Made by a program: the position numbers and the translations under genes
Notes under the pieces: model-generated
Database searches by the model: none
What the model was told of the DNA's origin: nothing
Seen by the model: only the letters and a program-made list of their open reading frames with translations
In this document: positions 45,219 to 50,708 of the stretch, piece by piece
Position numbering within the stretch: the first letter of the stretch is position 1
Layout of the letters: each line of letters opens with the position of its first letter
IMG/VR virus record: IMGVR_UViG_3300036766_000591
Location: 1 to 50,708 of that record
DNA: 50,708 nt
Reading direction: 5' to 3' (one strand)
From: a virus

Positions 45219-45523
45219 GGCCTGCGCCTCCATCCCTCGGGCGCCTCGGCCGCGATCCCCTCGTACTGCGCGCGCGCCTTCCGTCGCTCGGCCATCACGC
45301 TGACGCACTCTGGACGCAGCACCAGCAACGCAAGTGAATCGCTCGCCGAGACGCCGAACGTGCGAAAGGCGCGAGCGCACCACCGCGCAGGCTCTAGGTC
45401 CGGCAGCGGTGACGTCGGCTCCTGGCGAGGAAAGAGTACGTGGATCGTCAGCACGATCGCTACGCCACCAAGCGCCCACACGCGCAGCCAGCCGCCCGCG
45501 GTCATAGGATGGAACGTGATCAT
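45215..45523 (-). CDS. Small membrane protein
   Basis: 102 residues from ATG at 45523 with GGGGGA upstream. A membrane segment LRVWALGGVAIVLTIHVLF is followed by a soluble tail with CARAF and a basic end. The start overlaps the small ORF before it (ATGA). Confidence 0.6.
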   Translation of the reverse strand: MITFHPMTAGGWLRVWALGGVAIVLTIHVLFPRQEPTSPLPDLEPARWCARAFRTFGVSASDSLALLVLRPECVSVMAERRKARAQYEGIAAEAPEGWRRRP

Positions 45524-45690
45524 TGCTCCCCCTTCCGTTTCCATTGCGTCCAGTGCCGGCCCTCTGCGGTGTAGAGCCGCATGGCGGCCGGCAGCGATGC
45601 ACCACAGACGAAACGCCCAAGCCATGAGCAGCGAAGCCGGAGCAGCCAGAGGGTGAGTCTCGATGTCATAGGTCCGTCTTGGTTAGGCAT
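45520..45690 (-). CDS. Possible small basic protein
   Basis: 56 codons from ATG at 45690 (ATG at 45669 also possible). Contains LTLWLLRLRCSWLGRFVCGA and a basic end. Its stop overlaps the next ATG as ATGA. No good ribosome binding site; kept mainly for its place in the coupled chain. Confidence 0.35.
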   Translation of the reverse strand: MPNQDGPMTSRLTLWLLRLRCSWLGRFVCGASLPAAMRLYTAEGRHWTQWKRKGEQ

Positions 45691-45775
45691 CGTGCGGGGC
45701 CGCGCTGCGCTGGGTGATGGCCGGTCCTGGTTCCACCGGTGATGGCCGGCGCAGCAACGTCCCGCAACTCGTCAT
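45683..45775 (-). CDS. Possible 30-residue microprotein
   Basis: Starts MTSCGTLLRRPSPVEPGPAI. The ATG overlaps the upstream stop as ATGA and its end overlaps the following ORF by eight bases. Composition is Pro/Arg-rich. Low support beyond position. Confidence 0.3.
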   Translation of the reverse strand: MTSCGTLLRRPSPVEPGPAITQRSAAPHDA

Positions 45776-46044
45776 GGCGATGGCATCCGTTCGGTTGACG
45801 GCCCGCCCGTGACTGGCGCCGGCGCGTGGCGCTCGCCTGAGAAGCGCAGCGGCTGGATCCAGTCCGCGTCCAGCACTTCAAGCCGCTGCTCGTCGAACCA
45901 CTCGGCTTCGCGCTTCTTGCCGTCCTTGTCCACAGGCGGCAGCACGCAGAACTGCGTGCAGCCGGTCAGGTACTCGCACCGGCCGTAGGTGACGCCTTCG
46001 AAGCCGGTAATGACGTCCCGCACCTTCACGCCTAACGCGATCAC
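45772..46044 (-). CDS. Conserved small phage protein (GCTQFC type)
   Basis: 90 residues from GTG at 46044 (GTGA). VKVRDVITGFEGVTYGRCEY then LTGCTQFCVLPPVDKDGKKR and WFDEQRLEVLD. This pattern (TGF-G...YL-GC-Q...W-D..RLE) is widespread in phages as a small beta-barrel protein of unknown role. Confidence 0.75.
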   Translation of the reverse strand: MIALGVKVRDVITGFEGVTYGRCEYLTGCTQFCVLPPVDKDGKKREAEWFDEQRLEVLDADWIQPLRFSGERHAPAPVTGGPSTERMPSP

Positions 46045-46505
46045 GTAACCCCCTGCTGTAAGGGTTCGATCGTTCGTCCGCTCGCCGCATGCAACAACCA
46101 CGCTCCCCACGTCCCGCACTCCTGGCATTCACCTTCCCGGCGCCTGGCGCCGCTCATGTGGTACTCGACTTCGATGTCCCGCACCCTGAGATGTGGACAC
46201 GGCGGGCGCCCCACCAGCTTGATCCGCTCGACCGTTAGGCCATTGAATGGATTCGCGCTCCGGTCGAGGTAGTCGCGGCTCATGCCGCGAGTGCTCCCCA
46301 CGCGCCGCCATGCGCGCAACGCGAGTCTCTTCGCTTCGTCTACCGCCCGCGCACGGACGAACAAGACGTCTCGCTCGTCCGAGCTGGGACCGGTGCCGTC
46401 GTCGAGCATCCTGTCTACGTAAACGTAGGTCGGAGAGCAGACCACCCATACGCGCGGGCGGCGGCTCCCCCGCCACGCCATTGCTATCCGCTTGGCGAGG
46501 ATCAC
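46041..46505 (-). CDS. Hypothetical protein with zinc pair
   Basis: 154 residues from GTG at 46505 (GTGA). VWVVCSPTYVYVDRMLDDGT, a basic helix region, CPHLRVRDIEVEYHMSG, and CQECGTWGAWLLHA. A four-cysteine site is possible. No family recognised. Confidence 0.6.
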   Translation of the reverse strand: MILAKRIAMAWRGSRRPRVWVVCSPTYVYVDRMLDDGTGPSSDERDVLFVRARAVDEAKRLALRAWRRVGSTRGMSRDYLDRSANPFNGLTVERIKLVGRPPCPHLRVRDIEVEYHMSGARRREGECQECGTWGAWLLHAASGRTIEPLQQGVT

Positions 46506-46699
46506 GGAAGCCGCGTCAGGCGGACGGCGACGGCGCCGAGTACGACGGCTAGGACGCCCAGGACCAGCAGTCGAGCTCGCACCCGCTCGTGCGTCGGCTG
46601 AATGAGCCGCGGGGTCGCGGCCGGCGTCAGCACGATACACGCCAGCGTTAGGCCGAGCGCGGCGCCCGCCAACAGCACGCCCACTTCGCGGCCGGTCAT
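46502..46699 (-). CDS. Small two-pass membrane protein
   Basis: 65 residues: VGVLLAGAALGLTLACIVLT and LLVLGVLAVVLGAVAVRL separated by a basic link. Coupled by ATGA and GTGA. Function unknown. Confidence 0.6.
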   Translation of the reverse strand: MTGREVGVLLAGAALGLTLACIVLTPAATPRLIQPTHERVRARLLVLGVLAVVLGAVAVRLTRLP

Positions 46700-46989
46700 T
46701 GCAGCTCCCCGGCTGCTTGCGCCTCTGCATCCTTCAAGCTACCGCCATTGCACGCCCACAGCGTCCGCGCGCGGATGCCTACTCGCCGCTGCTCTCGTGG
46801 ATGCGCCAGCGTCGCCGTGCCGCCATATGCCTGGACGATCAGCGCGTGGCGGGTCGCCAGCTCCATTACTTCGGTCCATGCCTGGTCCTCAGTCACATAG
46901 ACCGCCGCTCGCAAGTTCGGCGGAGCAGGCGGTGGCGCCGGCCTAACCGTTCCTGCGGGTAGCGGCGTCGGTTGCTTTCGCTGGCCCAT
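46696..46989 (-). CDS. Hypothetical small protein
   Basis: 97 residues from ATG at 46989 with AGGAGG upstream. A Pro-rich N-terminus (GTVRPAPPPAPPNLRAAVYV) and an alpha/beta C-terminal part (HALIVQAYGGTATLAHPREQ). No family recognised. Confidence 0.65.
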   Translation of the reverse strand: MGQRKQPTPLPAGTVRPAPPPAPPNLRAAVYVTEDQAWTEVMELATRHALIVQAYGGTATLAHPREQRRVGIRARTLWACNGGSLKDAEAQAAGELQ

Positions 46990-46990
46990 G

Positions 46991-47332
46991 TTAGTCCTCC
47001 TGTGTCCGTCGTGGCGGCTCGAGGTCGAGCGCCAGCGCTGCATCGTCCGCGTGCCGCCGCTCTGCGTTCTCCTTCGCCGAGCGCTCGGCATCCGTAGCGT
47101 CGAGGCACGGCTCACACCAGCCAGCGCTCTCTACCTCTCCCGGCTTTAACGGCCTGAATGCCAGTCCGACGAACGCCTCACCGCAGTTCACGCAGCGCTT
47201 GCGGACTTGCGCCAGTCCGTGACCGATCGTCACCGCGAGCACGTCGCTGATGGGCGCCGGTCGATGGCGCGCGCACCAAGGACATGGGTCCGCGCCCTCC
47301 CACCGGTGGCCGCACTTGCCGCAGCGATTCAC
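46991..47332 (-). CDS. Double zinc-ribbon protein
   Basis: 113 residues from GTG at 47332. NRCGKCGHRWEGADPCPWC gives a first zinc site; RCVNCGEAFVGL and later WCEPC a second. Acidic C-terminal tail. Such zinc-ribbon proteins are usually DNA- or protein-binding factors in early phage regions. Confidence 0.7.
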   Translation of the reverse strand: MNRCGKCGHRWEGADPCPWCARHRPAPISDVLAVTIGHGLAQVRKRCVNCGEAFVGLAFRPLKPGEVESAGWCEPCLDATDAERSAKENAERRHADDAALALDLEPPRRTQED

Positions 47333-47715
47333 TTCTTCGGCTTCCTCGTCCGCTTGGGCTTGCTGCCCGCCTTGAGGTGCCTGCTCTGCGGAATAAGCTC
47401 AGCATCCTCGGCGTGCTGGCCAGGCTTCCCGGTGCGCACGATCGTCATTTGCGTGCCGGCCTTCGTCGGCTCCGCGGCGGTCGCCGTTTCGTCCACTTCG
47501 AGCTGCATCTCAAGCTGATCATCGAACTGCGGCCGGACCTTCTTGTCCACGTAGGCCGCCTGCACTTCCAGGTCGTCCGCGACCTTGGTTACGCCCATCT
47601 TGCGGAGCGCCTTTGCCTGACGCCTTAGTGCGTCGGTGTAGAACACGAGCGACGCCTTGATGATCTCGCGCGCCGCCTTCGTGGGTGTTGGCATCTTCGT
47701 GGGTTCATCGGTCAC
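47329..47715 (-). CDS. Hypothetical protein
   Basis: 128 residues from GTG at 47715 (GTGA). Helical N-terminal half (SLVFYTDALRRQAKALRKMG), a middle acidic part (FDDQLEMQLEVDETATAAEP), then a basic tail. Coupled to the replication protein gene. Confidence 0.65.
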   Translation of the reverse strand: MTDEPTKMPTPTKAAREIIKASLVFYTDALRRQAKALRKMGVTKVADDLEVQAAYVDKKVRPQFDDQLEMQLEVDETATAAEPTKAGTQMTIVRTGKPGQHAEDAELIPQSRHLKAGSKPKRTRKPKK

Positions 47716-48710
47716 TGTGACGCGTCTCCCTGTGGGGGTTTGGTTAGGCCATGCTGCGTGAGCATCCTGTGAACCTTCCCGGGCCGATAGCCGCCGAGCC
47801 GCGCTAGGCGCTCAACCTGCTCGCGATCCCGGTAGACGGTCTGTACTTGGAGCCAGCCGCCCTTGCGCGCCTTGTCGTCCTGGCCTGAGATCATCCGGTC
47901 CTTGAGCGCGCCGTCCGCAGCGTACAGCAGCTCGGAGCCTGACGCCAGCACGTCGCCATTCTCCCGCAGCCGCGACCGCATCTGCTTCTCGCGCTTCTCG
48001 TCCAGCAACACTCCTTCATGCCCCCAGCGCTTCATCGCATACGCGAAGGCGAGCGCGATCACCGCCGTATGTAGATTGTCGCGCGCGCGTCGGTTGTGGG
48101 TGTCTGCTTCGACCGCTGTGAGCGCAGCGACCAGCGCCGAGTCAACCCAGGGAACGATCTCGGCCACCCGGCGCCGGAGAGTGAATGCGTCACGCGCGAG
48201 CGTGACAAAGGCAGGTCCTTGCCCTTGCTCTAGTACTGGTTTACCGGAGACAGATGCTTCTGTATCTGACTCTGCTTCTGATTGGGCTAACGGCGGCTTA
48301 CGCGGTTTACTAATTTGTTTACGCGGTCCTAAGCTGTTGTCCGCGTTCGTCTTGGCCGCACCTCTGTAAGCTTTCATGTACTTCCGCATGTACTCACGGC
48401 GGTCATCCTCGTCCCGGATGCCCTGGTAGTGCTGGTGGCTCGGAACTGCATAACCATACTCGCTCTCCCGCACTAACCGGCGACCTTCAAGATTCCTATT
48501 TCTGCTGCGCGGGTCAGGAGCGGACAAGAAAGTGACCGCGCTTACCACATCATCCTCGGAACACCCAAGCAGGTGACCAACGAGAGCAGGGTTGAGCTCA
48601 ACCTGGCCGTTGCGAGCATGCGCGATCACATAACCCCATACGGCGAACACCACCGGCCCAGACCCGATCATTGAGCCGGTGTACATGGACTCAAAGTGCT
48701 TACCGAACAC
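47712..48710 (-). CDS. Replisome-organiser-like protein
   Basis: 332 residues from GTG at 48710 (or the ATG eight codons later). A winged-helix-like N-terminal domain (VVFAVWGYVIAHARNGQVEL and CSEDDVVSAVTFLSAPDPRS), then NLEGRRLVRESEYGYAV and RREYMRKYMKAYRG, motifs seen in phage replication O/DnaD-like proteins. A polar linker and a helical C-terminus follow. It likely brings the host helicase to the origin. An origin could lie within or near the gene, but no iterons are visible. Confidence 0.65.
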   Translation of the reverse strand: MFGKHFESMYTGSMIGSGPVVFAVWGYVIAHARNGQVELNPALVGHLLGCSEDDVVSAVTFLSAPDPRSRNRNLEGRRLVRESEYGYAVPSHQHYQGIRDEDDRREYMRKYMKAYRGAAKTNADNSLGPRKQISKPRKPPLAQSEAESDTEASVSGKPVLEQGQGPAFVTLARDAFTLRRRVAEIVPWVDSALVAALTAVEADTHNRRARDNLHTAVIALAFAYAMKRWGHEGVLLDEKREKQMRSRLRENGDVLASGSELLYAADGALKDRMISGQDDKARKGGWLQVQTVYRDREQVERLARLGGYRPGKVHRMLTQHGLTKPPQGDASQ

Positions 48711-48974
48711 TTAGGATGCCTCCATCGGCGCATGCTCGAAGAGAGCGTTGCAGGCCCTACAGCTGATAGCTTGAGGCATGAAGTTGTTAGGCGGAACGTG
48801 CCCAGGCGGGTCGAAAAACAGACGAAGACCAACTGCTGCGATTATTAGACAGCCGGGACTGCCTAGCGGTACGAATGCTTCGACACCGCAGCGACTACAG
48901 GCCAGCTCATAGTCGGTCGTCTGGATGGGACGATCCGGCCATGCAATGATCTTCCACGTCCTGCGTCGCTTCAT
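48711..48974 (-). CDS. Zinc-ribbon protein
   Basis: 87 residues from ATG at 48974. CSRCG and CRAC about 51 residues apart, with a hydrophobic middle (SPGCLIIAAVGLRLFFDPPG). Its TAA directly precedes the GTG of the replication gene. Longer in-frame upstream extension rejected because of overlap with the neighbour. Confidence 0.6.
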   Translation of the reverse strand: MKRRRTWKIIAWPDRPIQTTDYELACSRCGVEAFVPLGSPGCLIIAAVGLRLFFDPPGHVPPNNFMPQAISCRACNALFEHAPMEAS

Positions 48975-49132
48975 GGTGCGACAATCCGTGAGTCGTCCCC
49001 GACAACCCCGATGGCTACCCCCGCCCCGCCGCGAGGCGGGAGCGGGCATCGGAGCGCCGGGGACGAAATGAAGACCCGAACGCGGGCGCGGCAGGCAGCG
49101 TGCCGCACTTCCAACCCTAACAGCACCAGCAT
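48971..49132 (-). CDS. Possible small protein
   Basis: 53 codons from ATG at 49132; the stop overlaps the next ATG as ATGA. Its DNA contains a GC-rich hairpin (CCCGCC/GGCGGG), and the protein is Arg/Val-rich without domain features. The region could equally be untranslated spacer. Confidence 0.35.
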   Translation of the reverse strand: MLVLLGLEVRHAACRARVRVFISSPALRCPLPPRGGAGVAIGVVGDDSRIVAP

Positions 49133-49145
49133 GGAAAGGCTACCC

Positions 49146-50432
49146 CTACGCCTTGCGCGCGGCCGGCGGACCCGCCTTCTCCAGCGCGAGCAGGATCTTC
49201 CGCAGGTCGTCCAGCGACAGGTCGTTGAACCCCGCGCCGTACATCTCGCTGTAGATGATCCGCGTCTTCTTCGGCACGTCCTCGTCGGCGAGCAGCCGCT
49301 CGATCTCGGTGCACAGCTCGGCGCGCTCCCGCATGATCTTCTCCTCGCCGCTCTCCTGCGCCGTCGCTGCGTTCGCCTCGCGTGCCTTGGTCACGGCGAC
49401 CGGCTCACTGGGGAAGTTGTCGCGGTTCTTCAGCTCCTCGCGGGCTAGCGCCTGCCAGACCGCGGTGTGCCCACCGAAGCTCCGCTCACCCTCAAGCATC
49501 CACTCCAGTTGATTGCGCGCCAGGTCGCGCACGCGCTTGCCCTTCCACCCTGCGGGGCCGAACGATACCGGCGTGTCGACCGTGGGGGCTGGCGTTGCCG
49601 GCGCCGCGGCGCGCGCCGTAACCGCCTCGGCGGCCGAGGCATCATCGCCGCCCGCCATGTCCTCGACGTCCTGGGTGAACAGGTCGGACGTCGCGGTGGC
49701 GCGGATCGTCGCGTCCACTACCGCCCGCTTCTCGGCCATCTTGAGCAGCGTGTTCAGCAGGTCCAGCGCGTCGGGGTTCGCCGTGCGGCCCGTCACCTGC
49801 TCCGTGATCGCCGGGTCGTTGGGGCCGAACTCCTCGCCGCAGCCGCCGACCTTGGCGAAGCAGTACCACGGCTTCTCACCCTTGAAGGCTCCGCCCTTCG
49901 ACTCGAACTTCGACTTGTTGATCGTCTCCTTGTGGCACTTCGGACACGTCCGCGATGCTGTCCGGTAGCGGTACTTCGTCTCCCAGGATGACGCCGCGCC
50001 GTAGCCGACGCCGATCACCGGGCCTGCCAGGTTGCCCGCGTGCATCTCGCAGCGGACGATGATCCGCACCGCCGGGCTCTCCACGTTGGTCAGGTCACCG
50101 TACACGATCTGGAGCCTATCGTTCGGGCAGTCGGGTACGTAGTTGTAGAGGCTGTACAGCACCTCGGCGCCGGGCTTGCGGAGACCGAACTGCGCGTCCT
50201 TGTCGTTCTCTCTCCCCGGCACTTTGCCGTAGTGGACGCCCTCGACCATCATGGCCCGCTGGATACGCTGCACGCGCTCCCGGCCCTTCTTCATCGCCTC
50301 GAGTCGCCGGTCGAACTCCTCGTCGCTCATCGTGGCGAGGGCATAGACGCCGGTCGCGGGCCCGAGGGTTGCAACCTCGGCACCTTCCTCCTCAACTACG
50401 ATGAGGCTGGTCCCTTCCTTCTCTGTTGCCAT
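49146..50432 (-). CDS. Early phage recombination/annealing-type protein with zinc insert
   Basis: 428 residues; AAGGAG eight bases upstream of the ATG. The N-terminal part has VQRIQRAMMVEGVHYGKVPG and GAEVLYSLYNYVPDC; a zinc module follows (CPKCHKETINKSKFE with CFAKVGGCG). After it comes LLKMAEKRAVVDATIRATAT with FTQDVED, a motif found in phage proteins often annotated as single-strand annealing or RecT/Erf-like. The C-terminal 130 residues are helical. First large gene of the right-hand early block. Confidence 0.65.
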   Translation of the reverse strand: MATEKEGTSLIVVEEEGAEVATLGPATGVYALATMSDEEFDRRLEAMKKGRERVQRIQRAMMVEGVHYGKVPGRENDKDAQFGLRKPGAEVLYSLYNYVPDCPNDRLQIVYGDLTNVESPAVRIIVRCEMHAGNLAGPVIGVGYGAASSWETKYRYRTASRTCPKCHKETINKSKFESKGGAFKGEKPWYCFAKVGGCGEEFGPNDPAITEQVTGRTANPDALDLLNTLLKMAEKRAVVDATIRATATSDLFTQDVEDMAGGDDASAAEAVTARAAAPATPAPTVDTPVSFGPAGWKGKRVRDLARNQLEWMLEGERSFGGHTAVWQALAREELKNRDNFPSEPVAVTKAREANAATAQESGEEKIMRERAELCTEIERLLADEDVPKKTRIIYSEMYGAGFNDLSLDDLRKILLALEKAGPPAARKA

Positions 50433-50637
50433 CGGACTTCTCCTTGTTGGATTGCGTCGCCCGTTGCTTGGCGCGCGCCCTGGCGCGAGCGACGATGCGC
50501 TTGCGGCGTGCGATGCGGTTCACTTCGCCAATCAACGCGACCCGCGCCAGCTCTGCCGGTGAGGCATAGCCAGCGATGCGGGTGGCGCGTCTCACCGTTT
50601 CATCCAGCGAATCCGGCAACCTAACCACGATCAACAT
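50392..50637 (-). CDS. Ribbon-helix-helix DNA-binding protein
   Basis: 81 residues. MLIVVRLPDSLDETVRRATR and YASPAELARVALIGEVNRIA give the strand-helix-helix of Arc/CopG proteins; a very basic tail follows (ARRKRIVARARARAKQRATQ). It overlaps the annealing gene by 41 bases. Gene leader of the right-hand block, so a regulator of it is plausible. Confidence 0.65.
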   Translation of the reverse strand: MLIVVRLPDSLDETVRRATRIAGYASPAELARVALIGEVNRIARRKRIVARARARAKQRATQSNKEKSDGNREGRDQPHRS

Positions 50638-50708
50638 TCAGCCCCCCCTGACCCCTAAACGCTACGGTGACCAGCCGCCTGGCTCAAGGGGCACGTCTTT
50701 AGGCGCCG

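Noticed and set aside
1-50708. Integrase, attachment sites, tRNA genes, rRNA genes or CRISPR array
   Set aside because: I looked for Tyr/Ser recombinase motifs, cloverleaf ends and regularly spaced repeats while reading and saw none. A covariance-model search would settle tRNAs.

Overview
The window is a nearly complete genome, or a long genome fragment, of a tailed siphovirus-type double-stranded DNA phage. It carries a P27-like small terminase subunit, a large terminase, an HK97-type portal, an S49-type prohead protease, an HK97-type major capsid protein, head-tail adaptors, a tail tube, a frameshifted tail-assembly chaperone, a tape measure and a lysis block. It is very GC-rich by eye. A cell-wall hydrolase of the GH108 type, an Rz-like membrane protein and a Sec-type lipoprotein point to a Gram-negative host. 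The host phylum is not identifiable from the sequence; Gemmatimonadota-like lipoprotein and DS-rich protein style is only an impression. I see no integrase, tRNA or CRISPR array.

Layout. Almost every phage gene lies on the minus strand and is read right to left. From 50.6 kb down to 35.8 kb is an early block of recombination/replication genes (RHH protein, annealing-like protein, replisome-organiser-like protein, sliding-clamp-like protein, DUF1376 protein, C5 cytosine methyltransferase) mixed with many small zinc-knuckle and membrane proteins joined by ATGA or GTGA overlaps. A strong hairpin at 35.7 kb marks the start of the late block. It runs through virion adornment proteins, a repeat protein, the head-tail connector, a PP-loop protein, terminase, portal, protease, capsid, tail genes, tape measure and tail-tip proteins, and ends with lysis genes at 8.9-10.2 kb and 7.2-7.8 kb. 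A short divergent plus-strand operon with a palindromic operator (7.8-8.7 kb) sits here. Below 7.1 kb a second early-type block follows (HTH regulator, small genes, N4/N6 methyltransferase, RecT). If the molecule is circular, this block would run across the window edge into the 50.6 kb early block.

Mobile DNA is the outstanding theme. There are seven HNH endonuclease genes. Two lie nested, in another reading frame, inside the two DNA methyltransferase genes without breaking the methyltransferase reading frames. The one in the N4/N6 methyltransferase is a 471-base in-frame insertion. It is flanked by two copies of a seven-residue coding segment that differ only by synonymous bases, and it carries its own promoter and ribosome binding site. 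Two others form paralogous plus-strand cassettes (small zinc protein plus HNH) that bracket one tail gene. They share a promoter layout that predicts leaderless transcripts, and one carries a lipoprotein gene as cargo. The C5 methyltransferase also overlaps a 244-codon second-frame ORF with phage-family character.

The left edge of the window is an exact 127-bp copy of a segment at 43.8 kb, in a gene that looks like a recombined derivative of the genes at 43.7-44.7 kb. This may be an assembly break at a repeat, so whether the window is closed is unresolved.
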